Positions 41,563 through 51,471 are shown, counted from the stretch's first letter. The stretch is 64,000 nucleotides of DNA from an uncultured Dokdonia sp. (GCF_947492535.1 NZ_CANLNH010000008.1:1-64000); one strand, 5' to 3'. Numbers and translations are program-made. The notes: generated from the sequence alone by a model not told the origin.

Positions 41563-42597
41563 ATGAATAAACTAACGATTCTCTTTTTATTTAGTTTTTG
41601 TACACTCATCGCACAAACCAACCAACATAATCAATTAGATGCCATTTTTGAAACGTTAGAAACAACAGGAAAAGGCATGGGAGGGATTTCTATCTATCAA
41701 GAAGGAAAAGAAGTCTATCAGAAATCTTTTGGCTATGCAAACATAGAACAGAAAATAAAAGCAACAGCGACTACTCAATACCGCATAGGGTCTGTGACTA
41801 AAATGTATACAGCTGTTGTAATTATACAATTAATAGAGGAGGGGAAATTACAATTTGATACGCCATTAAGTGCATTCTTTCCAAAACTTCCGAATGCATC
41901 AACAATCACCATTAAAAATCTTCTAAAGCATCAAAGTGGCTTATTTAATATAACTGAAGATAAGAATTTCGAAACATGGATGTTTCAGCCACAATCAAGA
42001 GGTAAGATGTTGGATCGTATGGTAGCGAATGGAGTTGTTTTTGATCCAGGAACTGATACTTCGTATTGTAATACCAATTATATCTTATTAGGGTATATCG
42101 CAGAAGATATCACAGGACAATCCTTTCATGATATTATACAGGAGAAAGTGGTAGTTCCTTTACAATTAAAACGTACACGTGTAGGGGTTGATCGTCCAAA
42201 AAGTACAGAAGAAGCAGTATCTCATGAACGTATGGATGATCATTGGGAAGTTGTTACTCAATATACCGATATGAGTGCTCCAATGGGAGCAGGGGCTATT
42301 GTGAGTACGCCGTTAGAAGTAAATATGTTCACAAAAGCATTGTATACTAGTACACTTATATCTCAAGATTCCTATCAACAAATGACAGATGTGAGTACTG
42401 GCATGGGAATGGGACTTGGAGGAGGAGATATTATGGATATGCAAGGCTTTGGAATGAGCGGACAAATAGATGGCTTTAAGTCATTAGCTATTTTCTTTCC
42501 AGAGCAAAAAATAGCGATCACGCTTCTTAGTAATGCATATGAATCTTCTTTACAGGAAATCATGATGCAGGTGCTACAAACTTATTTTAAAAATTAA
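41563..42597 (+). CDS. Serine hydrolase, beta-lactamase/class C (S12) family
   Basis: 344 residues with a signal peptide (about 1-18, ends LIAQ). The nucleophile motif SVTK is at 77-80 and YCN at 168-170. The third motif, usually HxG or KTG, is replaced by MSGQIDGF, so activity may be altered. Family members are peptidases, esterases or beta-lactamases; the substrate is unknown. It is divergent from the LytS/LytR pair, which suggests regulation but does not prove it. Confidence 0.83.
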   Translation: MNKLTILFLFSFCTLIAQTNQHNQLDAIFETLETTGKGMGGISIYQEGKEVYQKSFGYANIEQKIKATATTQYRIGSVTKMYTAVVIIQLIEEGKLQFDTPLSAFFPKLPNASTITIKNLLKHQSGLFNITEDKNFETWMFQPQSRGKMLDRMVANGVVFDPGTDTSYCNTNYILLGYIAEDITGQSFHDIIQEKVVVPLQLKRTRVGVDRPKSTEEAVSHERMDDHWEVVTQYTDMSAPMGAGAIVSTPLEVNMFTKALYTSTLISQDSYQQMTDVSTGMGMGLGGGDIMDMQGFGMSGQIDGFKSLAIFFPEQKIAITLLSNAYESSLQEIMMQVLQTYFKN

Positions 42598-42627
42598 TTA
42601 TTAGTAACTTTAAATTTTAATTGAATT

Positions 42628-43005
42628 ATGTCACAATTAGTAGATCGTATACAAGAAGGCGGACCCGTATTTATGATACCTCTAGTATTAATTATTATTG
42701 CCATTGTTGTATTATTTATAATAGCGTTACTTGGTAAGAAGAAAATACTACACGTATATCAGTTGATAGGCCACTTGAGTCTTTTTGGAATGATATGGGG
42801 ATTTTTAGGGTCAACTTTAGGATTAATATCTGCCTTTGATGCTATAGAATCTATTGGTAATGTGTCACAGCCTATGTTTGCCGGAGGTATAAAAGTAGCT
42901 TTATTGACTACGGTATTCGGATTGATTACTTTTTTAATTGGGAGAATAGCGATGTTAGTATTGACTATAAAATCTCAAATGAGTACTTCAGTAGACGCTT
43001 CTTAA
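42628..43005 (+). CDS. Short MotA/TolQ/ExbB-like membrane protein
   Basis: 125 residues, about half the usual length. Three membrane segments (about 15-35, 45-65, 88-112) correspond to the core of the proton-channel family. GLISAFDAIESIGNVSQPMFAGGI and ALLTTVFGLITFLIGRIAML are family sequences. The large cytoplasmic domain is missing. No ExbD/TolR gene lies next to it. It may form a channel alone or with distant partners. Confidence 0.7.
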   Translation: MSQLVDRIQEGGPVFMIPLVLIIIAIVVLFIIALLGKKKILHVYQLIGHLSLFGMIWGFLGSTLGLISAFDAIESIGNVSQPMFAGGIKVALLTTVFGLITFLIGRIAMLVLTIKSQMSTSVDAS

Positions 43006-43020
43006 TATAGTTTATAATTT

Positions 43021-43056
43021 AAAAAATCCCTTTTCAACACTGAAAAGGGATTTTTT
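43021..43056. terminator. Bidirectional terminator
   Basis: AAAAAATCCCTTTTCA/TGAAAAGGGATTTTTT, 16-bp perfect stem with a 4-nt loop, between the convergent ExbB-like gene and lptB. Confidence 0.88.
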
Positions 43057-43070
43057 ATTTCTGATAGTGA

Positions 43071-43811
43071 TTAATCAAATATTTTTTTCTTTCGGAGTTC
43101 AAAGTTTTGTCCGAGGTATACTTTACGTACCATTTCATCGGCGGCAAGCTCTTCAGGAACACCATGCTTTAAGATACTTCCTTCAAACATAAGGTATGTT
43201 CTATCTGTAATGGCCAAGGTTTCTTGTACATTGTGATCGGTGATAAGAATACCTATGTTTTTATCTTTTAATTGTGCTACAATACGTTGTATATCTTCTA
43301 CCGCAACAGGATCTACTCCTGCAAAAGGTTCATCTAGTAATATGAAATTAGGAGAGGTTGCGAGTGCTCTTGCGATTTCAGTACGACGACGCTCACCTCC
43401 AGAAAGTAAATCTCCTCTGTTTTTACGAATATGTCCAAGACTAAACTCTTCAATAAGTTCTTCCATCTTGTAGAGTTGCTCTTTCTTAGAAAGTTTTGTT
43501 AGTTGAAGTACACTTAGAATATTGTCTTCGATACTCATCTTTCTAAACACAGAAGCTTCTTGTGCAAGGTATCCAATACCGTTTTGAGCACGTTTATACA
43601 TAGGGTATTTAGTAATCTCTTGATTGTCTAGATAAATGGTTCCGCCATTAGGTTTTACCAAACCAACAATCATATAGAAAGAAGTAGTCTTTCCAGCACC
43701 ATTAGGCCCTAGAAGTCCTACAATCTCTCCTTGATTTACTTCTACAGAAATCCCTTTTACAACCTTTCGGCCTTTATACGATTTCATTAGATTTTCTGCA
43801 CTTAGCTTCAT
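43071..43811 (-). CDS. lptB: LPS export ABC transporter ATP-binding protein
   Basis: 246 residues. Walker A GPNGAGKT at 35-42, signature [16 protein letters not shown], Walker [17 protein letters not shown], all standard for LptB. It powers LPS extraction from the inner membrane by LptFG. Possible -7 element TAAATATA (plus strand, 43818-43825) lies 6 bp before the start codon, so the mRNA may be nearly leaderless. Confidence 0.95.
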   Translation of the reverse strand: MKLSAENLMKSYKGRKVVKGISVEVNQGEIVGLLGPNGAGKTTSFYMIVGLVKPNGGTIYLDNQEITKYPMYKRAQNGIGYLAQEASVFRKMSIEDNILSVLQLTKLSKKEQLYKMEELIEEFSLGHIRKNRGDLLSGGERRRTEIARALATSPNFILLDEPFAGVDPVAVEDIQRIVAQLKDKNIGILITDHNVQETLAITDRTYLMFEGSILKHGVPEELAADEMVRKVYLGQNFELRKKKIFD

Positions 43812-43888
43812 AGATCGTAAATATACGTGTTTCGACGGATTTGTAATAAAGCAGTCAAATACTTTAGGAATGTATTAACGCTAGATGT

Positions 43889-44239
43889 TTAGTTGTTTTG
43901 TGTTTCTAATTCATGCCAAAACTCTCTAGCTCTACGTAGATGTGGGATCACAATAGTACCACCTACTAGTGTGGCAATACTCATCGTTTCCATCATTTCT
44001 TCTGTAGTAACCCCTTCTTTATAAGCAGTTTCAAGATGGTATTTAATACAATCATCACAACGTAATACTGCCGAAGCAACTAAGCCTAATAATTCTTTAG
44101 TTTTTACGTCTAATGCACCAGCAGTGTAGGTGTTGGTATCTAGATTAAAGATACGTTTAATGACTTTGTTATTATCACCAAGTATCATTTCGTTCATACG
44201 TGTACGATACTCATTAAATTCTTCTATTTCCTTACTCAT
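43889..44239 (-). CDS. Carboxymuconolactone decarboxylase (AhpD-like) family protein
   Basis: About 116 residues from this ATG. An ATG 15 bp upstream is also possible; this start was chosen by family length. The redox pair is in VLRCDDCIKYHLE, the AhpD-like CxxC-x3-H pattern. Such proteins are alkylhydroperoxidase-type trimers or decarboxylases; this one is likely a peroxide-defence thiol enzyme. It stands between tatC and lptB. Confidence 0.88.
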   Translation of the reverse strand: MSKEIEEFNEYRTRMNEMILGDNNKVIKRIFNLDTNTYTAGALDVKTKELLGLVASAVLRCDDCIKYHLETAYKEGVTTEEMMETMSIATLVGGTIVIPHLRRAREFWHELETQNN

Positions 44240-44462
44240 GATTTTATTTTTCATTTCCTCGTAGGAGGGAATCTCATTATATATTAACTAATATTTTTAA
44301 TCCAGTATTGGAACTTTATTTTTTTTCCAATGGTCATTCAACATAAATTCTGACGGAGATCTCATCATTTACTGTCAATTAATCATTTTTTACGTCTACT
44401 ATAGTAATACTTAAAATACATTCTATGTGAATCGTATTTCTGTTTTCAACATTCGATTTTAT

Positions 44463-45299
44463 TTATGCCTGCTCTCTTTTTAATCTTTTTTCTTCTCGTT
44501 TAACAACAATGCGACTTATAAAAATACTTACCTGATACAATAATAAAATAGGTACAGCAACAATCACTTGTGTCGAGATATCTGGAGGTGTGATTACAGC
44601 AGCAAGTATTAATACAAGAACGAGCGCATATTTACGGTTTCGTTTTAAAAATTCTGGAGTTACAAGTCCTATCTTAGTTAAGAAATAAATAATAATAGGG
44701 AGTTCAAAAATAAAACCAGAGGCAATAATGGAAGATCGTATGATAGCTATATACGAGCTTATTTTTATATTGTTTTCAATCTCATCTGCTATGGTAAAAG
44801 TTGCTAAGAAATTAATAGACAAAGGAGTGATTACAAAGTAACCAAATAATACACCTATAAAGAAGAGTAAAGAAGATACGATGATAAAACCTCTTGAGTT
44901 TTTTCGCTCTTTTTCATACAGTCCAGGAGAAATAAATTTCCAAAACTCAAACAATACATATGGAAAAGCAATAATAAAGCCTACAGTAATAGAGGTCCAG
45001 ATAGCAATACTAAATTGCCCAGCCATTTCAGAATTTAAGAATGTAAAAGGCAGTTCTGACATACAGCCTTTTTCAGAACCAAAAATTTTGGAAATCTGAC
45101 ATAGTTTTTCGTATGAAATAAAATCTGTTTGCTTAAAAACAAGAATAATATATTTAAAAATTTCATCTATAAAAATGAAAGCAGCAACTGCAACAATGAC
45201 TACAGCGAGTGTAGATCGTATCAGATGCCAGCGTAATTCTTCTAAGTGGTCCAAGAAAGACATTTCTGCTTCCTGTTTTTTTGTTTTTTTGGCAGCCAT
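44463..45299 (-). CDS. tatC: Sec-independent protein translocase TatC
   Basis: 278 residues, six membrane helices. SFLDHLEELRWHLIRS at the N-terminus is the twin-arginine signal-binding region, and FEFWKFISPGLYEKERK is the conserved first cytoplasmic loop. The stop/start overlap by one base with kdsD indicates an operon. TatA/B are not nearby. Confidence 0.94.
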   Translation of the reverse strand: MAAKKTKKQEAEMSFLDHLEELRWHLIRSTLAVVIVAVAAFIFIDEIFKYIILVFKQTDFISYEKLCQISKIFGSEKGCMSELPFTFLNSEMAGQFSIAIWTSITVGFIIAFPYVLFEFWKFISPGLYEKERKNSRGFIIVSSLLFFIGVLFGYFVITPLSINFLATFTIADEIENNIKISSYIAIIRSSIIASGFIFELPIIIYFLTKIGLVTPEFLKRNRKYALVLVLILAAVITPPDISTQVIVAVPILLLYQVSIFISRIVVKREEKRLKREQA

Positions 45300-46264
45300 T
45301 AAATAATCCCTTCTTTTATTAAATCATGTATATGTACTACACCACTATAGGTATTTTGATCTGTAGCGAGTAACTGGCTAATGCCATTTTCTTCTAGAAT
45401 GCGTTTTGCTTTTACGGCCATAGCATCATTTTCAATAGTTTTAGGAGAAGCACTCATAATATCTCGCGCAGTTAATCCTTCAAAAGTGTCATTGTTAGAA
45501 AGCATTCTTCGTAAGTCTCCATCAGTGATGATTCCTATAATTTTTTTATTCTCAATGACAGCCGTAACTCCTAATCGTTTTGCAGATATTTCTACGATCA
45601 CTTCTTTGATACTAGCTTCTGGAGTTACCGATGGTTTTTCGTGTATTTGCGTGAGATCACTCACCCGTAAATATAATTTCTTCCCCAATGCACCACCTGG
45701 ATGATACTTCGCAAAATCTTTATCAGAAAATCCTTTAAGATCTAGTAAGGCTACCGCTACAGCATCACCTATAACTAATTGTGCTGTGGTACTTGTAGTA
45801 GGCGCCAAATTGTTTGGGCATGCTTCTACTTCTACCTGTGCATGCAATACAAAATCGGCTTGCGTTCCTAAAAAAGAATCTCTATTGGATGTAATGGCAA
45901 TAAGCGGGTTATTGGTTTTTTTAATAAGAGGAACGAGTACCTTAATTTCGGGTGTATTTCCACTTTTAGAAATACAGATCACAACATCATCTCGCTGTAT
46001 CGTTCCTAAATCCCCGTGTATGGCATCGGCAGCATGCATAAAAATAGCAGGAGTTCCTGTACTATTTAGTGTCGCTACTATTTTTTGTGCGATAATAGCA
46101 CTTTTCCCTATTCCTGTAATGATAACGCGACCTACCGAATTATAAATTACTTCGACTGCTTGTGCAAATTCTTCATCTATTAATGCGTGAAGATGTGCAA
46201 TGGCTTCCTGCTCTATAGCTATGGTTTTCTGGGCGCTAGCAATAATTTGCTGTGAAATGTTCAA
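45299..46264 (-). CDS. kdsD: Arabinose-5-phosphate isomerase (KpsF/GutQ type)
   Basis: 321 residues from a TTG start. The SIS domain (about 35-170) has VIITGIGKSAIIAQKIVATL and HAADAIHGDLGTI. Two CBS domains follow (about 205-320). It makes arabinose-5-phosphate for Kdo of LPS. The gene is divergent from recQ, with a -7 element on this strand (CAAAGGTA, plus-strand 46321-46328). Confidence 0.92.
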   Translation of the reverse strand: MNISQQIIASAQKTIAIEQEAIAHLHALIDEEFAQAVEVIYNSVGRVIITGIGKSAIIAQKIVATLNSTGTPAIFMHAADAIHGDLGTIQRDDVVICISKSGNTPEIKVLVPLIKKTNNPLIAITSNRDSFLGTQADFVLHAQVEVEACPNNLAPTTSTTAQLVIGDAVAVALLDLKGFSDKDFAKYHPGGALGKKLYLRVSDLTQIHEKPSVTPEASIKEVIVEISAKRLGVTAVIENKKIIGIITDGDLRRMLSNNDTFEGLTARDIMSASPKTIENDAMAVKAKRILEENGISQLLATDQNTYSGVVHIHDLIKEGII

Positions 46265-46349
46265 AATTTAGTTTTTATTAGGTTTGTATACCGTAAGGAA
46301 TTCACTATATTTATGTAATACAAAGGTATGCAAAAATGCACAAGAATAA

Positions 46350-48545
46350 ATGAATACTGGGCAATTAGACTTACACGCTGCACTTAAAAAATATTTTGGT
46401 TTTGGGCAGTTCAAAGGACTTCAAGAAGAAGTTATAAAAAGTATTGTTGGAGGAGATCATACATTTGTGATTATGCCTACTGGTGGTGGGAAATCACTAT
46501 GTTATCAACTACCAGCATTACTCAACAATGGAACAGCAATTGTGGTTTCGCCATTAATTGCATTAATGAAAAATCAAGTAGATGCGTTACGAGGTATTTC
46601 TCAAGAAGATGGGATTGCACACGTATTAAACTCTTCATTGACCAAAGGCGAGATAAAAACAGTTAAGGAAGATATTTCTAGAGGCGTTACAAAACTATTA
46701 TATGTAGCTCCAGAATCCCTCACTAAAGAAGAAAATGCAGAGTTTTTACGATCTGTTCCTATTTCTTTTTTAGCGATAGATGAAGCCCACTGTATCTCAG
46801 AATGGGGACATGATTTCAGACCAGAATATCGTAATCTTCGTAATATCATAAAACGTATAGGTGATAATATTCCTATTATCGCTGTGACAGCAACAGCAAC
46901 TCCAAAAGTACAAGAAGATATTCTTAAGAATTTAGGAATTACAAATGCTAATACATTTAAGGCCTCTTTCAATAGACCTAATTTATACTATGAAATTCGT
47001 CCGAAAACAAAAGATGTAGATGGCGATATCATTCGATTTGTAAAACAGAATGAAGGAAAGAGTGGTATTGTGTATTGTCTTTCGCGAAAGCGCGTAGAAG
47101 AATTAGCACAAACCCTACAAGTAAACGGACTGAAAGCAGTACCATATCATGCGGGATTAGATGCAAAAACAAGAGCCAGACATCAAGACATGTTCCTCAT
47201 GGAGGATGTAGATGTTGTTGTGGCGACTATTGCTTTTGGAATGGGGATAGATAAACCTGATGTACGTTTTGTAATACATCATGATATTCCTAAAAGTATA
47301 GAAAGTTATTACCAAGAGACAGGACGTGCGGGTCGTGATGGAGGAGAAGGACATTGCCTTGCATTTTATGCATATAAGGATATAGAAAAGCTCGAAAAGT
47401 TTATGAGCGGAAAACCTGTTGCAGAACAGGAAATAGGGCATGCATTACTCCAAGAAGTGGTGGCTTATGCAGAAACGAGTATGTCTCGACGTAAGTTTAT
47501 TTTACATTATTTTGGAGAAGAGTTTGATAATGAAACGGGAGAAGGAGGAATGCTAGATGACAATATGCGTCATCCTAAAAAGAAACATGAAGCGAAAGAT
47601 GAGTTGGTAAAAGTACTTCAAGTAGTACGTGATACCAATCAAATTTATAAAAGTAAAGAATTGGTCTTTACGATGCGAGGGAAAGAAAATGCAATTATCA
47701 CGTCGCATAAAACACATTTACAACCGTTTTTTGGTTGTGGTAAAGAACGTGAGAAAACCTATTGGCATGCACTATTACGTCAAGCACTTGTCGCAGGATA
47801 TATCTCAAAAGATATAGAAACTTATGGAGTCATAAAAATTACTGATAAAGGTCGTGCATTTATAGATGCGCCTTCATCGTTTATGATGACAGATGATCAC
47901 GTGTATGACGACACTTCCAATAATCTAATTGTTTCTGCAGCAAAAGGTGGGGGAGCTGATAAAAAGCTAGTAGAAATGCTTAAAGACCTTCGTAAGAAAG
48001 TGTCTAAAAAATTAAATATCCCTCCATATATTGTTTTCCAAGATCCATCTATTGAAGACATGGCAATTAAATATCCGATGACGATAGAAGAACTGTCTTC
48101 TGTCCATGGGGTAGGTGATGGAAAAGCAAAAAAATATGGAAAAGAGTTTGCCACATTTATAGCTCAGTATGTTAAAGAGAATGATATTCTTCGTCCCGAT
48201 GATCTTATTGTAAAAAGTACAGGTGCTAATAGCGGACTCAAACTATACATTATTCAAAATGTAGATCGTAAGTTACCACTAGATGATATTGCATCTGCCA
48301 AAGGCAAAGAAATGTCAGATTTTATCAAAGAGATGGAAGCAATTGTCTATAGTGGGACTAAACTTAATATCTCGTATTGGATTGATGATATTCTAGATGA
48401 AGATCAGCAAGAAGAACTTCATGAGTATTTTATGGAAGCCGAAACCGATGGGATAGAAGCGGCACTTGAAGAATTTGATGGTGATTATGATGACGAAGAA
48501 TTACGTCTTTATCGTATCAAATTTATTAGTGAGGTGGCTAATTAA
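46350..48545 (+). CDS. recQ: ATP-dependent DNA helicase RecQ
   Basis: 731 residues. Walker A in MPTGGGKSLCYQLPA (about 42-56), DEAH box (AIDEAHCISEWGHDF), motif VI (ETGRAGRDG), a zinc-binding/RQC region, and an HRDC domain (KLNIPPYIVFQDPSIEDMA) near 555-620. The last 110 residues are an acidic tail beyond the E. coli form. The iterated palindrome is in frame as LSRKR in the second RecA-like domain. Its likely promoter TATATTTA lies about 40 bp upstream. Confidence 0.95.
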   Translation: MNTGQLDLHAALKKYFGFGQFKGLQEEVIKSIVGGDHTFVIMPTGGGKSLCYQLPALLNNGTAIVVSPLIALMKNQVDALRGISQEDGIAHVLNSSLTKGEIKTVKEDISRGVTKLLYVAPESLTKEENAEFLRSVPISFLAIDEAHCISEWGHDFRPEYRNLRNIIKRIGDNIPIIAVTATATPKVQEDILKNLGITNANTFKASFNRPNLYYEIRPKTKDVDGDIIRFVKQNEGKSGIVYCLSRKRVEELAQTLQVNGLKAVPYHAGLDAKTRARHQDMFLMEDVDVVVATIAFGMGIDKPDVRFVIHHDIPKSIESYYQETGRAGRDGGEGHCLAFYAYKDIEKLEKFMSGKPVAEQEIGHALLQEVVAYAETSMSRRKFILHYFGEEFDNETGEGGMLDDNMRHPKKKHEAKDELVKVLQVVRDTNQIYKSKELVFTMRGKENAIITSHKTHLQPFFGCGKEREKTYWHALLRQALVAGYISKDIETYGVIKITDKGRAFIDAPSSFMMTDDHVYDDTSNNLIVSAAKGGGADKKLVEMLKDLRKKVSKKLNIPPYIVFQDPSIEDMAIKYPMTIEELSSVHGVGDGKAKKYGKEFATFIAQYVKENDILRPDDLIVKSTGANSGLKLYIIQNVDRKLPLDDIASAKGKEMSDFIKEMEAIVYSGTKLNISYWIDDILDEDQQEELHEYFMEAETDGIEAALEEFDGDYDDEELRLYRIKFISEVAN
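47078..47091. repeat. Iterated palindrome copy 12 (in recQ)
   Basis: TCTTTCGCGAAAGC, one change from the perfect palindrome, read as Leu-Ser-Arg-Lys-Arg. Confidence 0.75.
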
Positions 48546-48569
48546 TCGGGAGTATTTTCTTTTTTCCGA

Positions 48570-48655
48570 TCTTGCCGTCAAAGGCAGATTCACTAAAGTA
48601 TATAGCGATACCGAAGCTTATACTCAGTGTGACACTGAGCTTGTCGAAGTACTAT
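48570..48655. repeat. Interspersed repeat after recQ
   Basis: Contains CAGTGTGACACTGAGCTTG and GTCGAAG, a form of the repeat fragment near 18288, and a GCCGTCAAAGGCAGATTCACTAAAG stretch that resembles the composite repeat. A 74-codon frame runs through it but is a by-product. Confidence 0.5.
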
Positions 48656-48706
48656 CTAATTACGTAAATAGAAACAAAAACGATTGCTAATGTTTATTGC
48701 AAAAAA

Positions 48707-48740
48707 AATCAGGCAAGTATCTTATAATACTCACCTGATT
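48707..48740 (-). terminator. Terminator between recQ and the DUF6249-like gene
   Basis: AATCAGG/CCTGATT plus the inner AGTAT/ATACT, a two-part stem with small bulges. The A run on the plus strand becomes a T run on the minus strand, so it ends the DUF6249-like transcript. Confidence 0.6.
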
Positions 48741-48763
48741 GTCAAAAGCAATGTATTATACGA

Positions 48764-49102
48764 TTACTTTACTAATTTTCTTGTAAGGAAGAATCCTGTA
48801 AGCAATCCTGTTCCTGCCATTAAGAAGATAATACCCGGATATAAAGCATCATTATACCCTACAGTTTCTTGCAGCATTAATGCGATCAAAATTCCAGTAC
48901 CAATACCCATTAATAAAAGTGCAATATTAAGGACAAGTATTTTCCATACAGGTGGTGTTTCTCTTGATTGTTTGAAAATTCCAGCATCCATCCCTTTTTC
49001 TATAAGTGCCAGACGTTCTTTGTTACGTGTAGAATAATGTAGATATGCGATTCCGAAAATAGACCCAAAAATGCATAATACGATGATAATTTCTCCTCCC
49101 AT
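48764..49102 (-). CDS. DUF6249-like small membrane protein
   Basis: 112 residues with three hydrophobic segments (about 4-22, 52-74, 85-105) and the cytoplasmic motif RNKERLALIEKGMDAGIF. I recall such proteins next to ECF sigma/anti-sigma pairs in Flavobacteriaceae; one such pair is at 52.3 kb here, separated by two unrelated genes. Function unknown. Confidence 0.6.
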   Translation of the reverse strand: MGGEIIIVLCIFGSIFGIAYLHYSTRNKERLALIEKGMDAGIFKQSRETPPVWKILVLNIALLLMGIGTGILIALMLQETVGYNDALYPGIIFLMAGTGLLTGFFLTRKLVK

Positions 49103-49192
49103 AATAGTCGATTTTTAATTGATTATAAATTATTTATTTGTCCATAGGACGAGTGGTTTTTTAAAACGGTTACAGAAAATGTAATTTTTTTT

Positions 49193-49205
49193 GCTTTCGC
49201 GAAAA
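49193..49205. repeat. Iterated palindrome copy 13 (intergenic)
   Basis: GCTTTCGCGAAAA, a truncated copy in the gap between the DUF6249-like and transglutaminase-like genes. Confidence 0.7.
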
Positions 49206-49269
49206 TTGACATGTTACTAAAATGATATGCTTAAAGAATAAAAGGTTTAAATAACCATAACAAGTATGA

Positions 49270-51411
49270 CTACTTCTTAGAAGTGTCTGATTCTTTTTTC
49301 AAGGTTGCTATTTCTGAATGAAGTTTATGTATCAATGCTTTACGTTCTCTTCCTTTTATTATAGAACGTACAAAAAAGAACACTATAGCTCCTATAACTA
49401 ATAGAATAATACCATATATAATGTAAATGCGATTTCTATAAGTTTTATAATTGTCTTGAGGTTTGTTAGTGCCTTTTGATAGCAAAAGTCGCATATCTCC
49501 TTTAAGGTCATTTATTGATGTTCTGACATCTTTATATCTTGAAGAATCTAAATGTGTTTTTAAAAGTTCAGCAACGTAGGATGCATATATGGTATCATCT
49601 TTAACCCAACTCTTTTTAGTGTAGGTAATCCAATCATTTTTAAAATGAGTGCTATCAGGAGTAAAATTCATCCATTCTAATTTATGAATTTTGAAAAGCT
49701 GATTGGTTTTTCGAATATTGGATAAACTAAAGAATGGACCTAATTCATCAGGTTCTGTAATTTTTAGCCATTTATGTAATGATATGGGTTCAAAGGTGAT
49801 TGATCCATTTGAATTCCCGTTATCAAAAACGGAAATAGTTTCTTTAGACGTAATATCTAAAACTGAATGCGGTTTATTTTCATCTATAAAATAAGCTAAT
49901 TCAAAATTCCTAAGACTTAAATAGCGCTCTGAAATTAAGTCTGAAACTAATTCAAATACTGAGTTAATACCATTTTCTTTATAAACGTAGTTATGTTCAT
50001 TTGCCAATTGACCATCAATAGAAACTTTCCAATCTATATTGTGTGTTCTATATTCATCATCATTATTTTTTTGTTTATATATAGAAGTAATTACGTTTAA
50101 AGAATTACTTGAATGCCAATTTAATTTGGTAATTTTTTTTTCTCCTTCTTTTATTCGTGCACCATACCTGAAGTTAGATACATACTTTTCTTTTATTCCT
50201 CCTTTTTGAGGATAGGTAGTTGGATCAAAAATAATAGTATCATTAGTATGTACAAACTCTACTACAGCATGATCAAACATTTGTCCGCTATAAATGTTTA
50301 AAAGTCTTTCATCTAAACCATCTGATTTTACGATCAAAGGCCATGACTTAACCTGTAAGCATTCTAACATTTTAATGGTAAGTAATGATTTCGATTTACA
50401 ATCGCCAAAACCTTGTTTGAGTACTGTTTCTGGTTTCTTAGGGTCAATTAAACCATAATCTAAGTAATGAATGTTTTTTTGAGTGAAATTTAATATAGCA
50501 TTAATTTGTTCCTGTTTAGATGGAATATCTTTGATAAGTTCTTTGACTTTATTTCTTATTTTTTCTGAAGGAGGCGTATTCAAATCATAATTATCTAGGT
50601 GAACTTGTATGTAATCTTCCCAAGAAATAGTATCAAAAAAATAAATTCCACTTTCACTAGTATGCCAAATAGGTGTGTCAGGATACTGTTTTTTCTCATC
50701 ATTCTTTGATATAAACTCTATAGTATTGAATTCATTATTTTTTATTCGTATTGGCGTATTATCATAATTAAGTGATGTAAAGAATAATGGTTTTTCAGGG
50801 GTGTTTAAAACTCTTACGTAATCAGTTCCTCTTAGCGATTTTTTATATGGATAATGTTTATAAAGAAGTTTATCATATACATCCGGTTGTTGTCCTTTAG
50901 TGGTGTAAGCAATTTCAATAAAATCACCTACTCTAGCTTCTTCAAAATAGATCGTTACTTTTGCGTCAGAATCATATTGTTCTCCACTAATTTGTTTTTC
51001 AAACAACTCATAATTAACGTGCAAACTTTCTCCTAAATTAATGATGTTTCCGCTTCTATGAATTTTTACAGCGTTAATACTAAACTCTTGAAAACTGGGG
51101 TCATATGTTGTAGCGAATGCCCTTAGTTCATTTAGTCCTTCTATAGTATTTATATAATAGTAAAAATGTCGAGAATACTCTTTCGTTATGTTATTATATT
51201 GAAATTCATTTTGAATTAAGACTAAATCAAGGTCATATTCATTTTTAAGTTTTGGAGTAGGATATTTTTTAATCCAATTTGGAGTAGGTTTAATCTCAAA
51301 ACGATTTACACTTTCTTGGGCTATTACCTTGGTGAAAAGGAATGAATAGGTTAAGAGGCAGTAAATGAAGTATTTAATGAAATAAATTTTTGAATTCCTA
51401 TTTTTAGGCAT
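49270..51411 (-). CDS. DUF3857/transglutaminase-like exported protein
   Basis: 713 residues. A signal peptide or anchor (about 8-31) is followed by a DUF3857 domain (about 60-250) and a transglutaminase-like domain with FGDCKSKSLLTIKML (Cys near 338), FDHAVVEF (His) and FDPTTYPQ (Asp), an intact papain-like triad. A further beta-rich region follows, then a membrane helix (about 670-690) and a charged tail. Such proteins are common in Bacteroidetes and their role is unknown. Confidence 0.8.
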   Translation of the reverse strand: MPKNRNSKIYFIKYFIYCLLTYSFLFTKVIAQESVNRFEIKPTPNWIKKYPTPKLKNEYDLDLVLIQNEFQYNNITKEYSRHFYYYINTIEGLNELRAFATTYDPSFQEFSINAVKIHRSGNIINLGESLHVNYELFEKQISGEQYDSDAKVTIYFEEARVGDFIEIAYTTKGQQPDVYDKLLYKHYPYKKSLRGTDYVRVLNTPEKPLFFTSLNYDNTPIRIKNNEFNTIEFISKNDEKKQYPDTPIWHTSESGIYFFDTISWEDYIQVHLDNYDLNTPPSEKIRNKVKELIKDIPSKQEQINAILNFTQKNIHYLDYGLIDPKKPETVLKQGFGDCKSKSLLTIKMLECLQVKSWPLIVKSDGLDERLLNIYSGQMFDHAVVEFVHTNDTIIFDPTTYPQKGGIKEKYVSNFRYGARIKEGEKKITKLNWHSSNSLNVITSIYKQKNNDDEYRTHNIDWKVSIDGQLANEHNYVYKENGINSVFELVSDLISERYLSLRNFELAYFIDENKPHSVLDITSKETISVFDNGNSNGSITFEPISLHKWLKITEPDELGPFFSLSNIRKTNQLFKIHKLEWMNFTPDSTHFKNDWITYTKKSWVKDDTIYASYVAELLKTHLDSSRYKDVRTSINDLKGDMRLLLSKGTNKPQDNYKTYRNRIYIIYGIILLVIGAIVFFFVRSIIKGRERKALIHKLHSEIATLKKESDTSKK

Positions 51412-51471
51412 ATAATCTCTTATAATATGTACATTTAGTTTCTTATGGATAATTTTATAAAATAAAATACA

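Noticed and set aside
47236-47252. ATGGGGAT motif in recQ, same as the sRNA loops
   Set aside because: Single occurrence in a conserved coding stretch with no hairpin around it; treated as chance.
48466-48690. 74-codon frame past recQ
   Set aside because: Starts inside recQ in another phase and runs through interspersed repeats.
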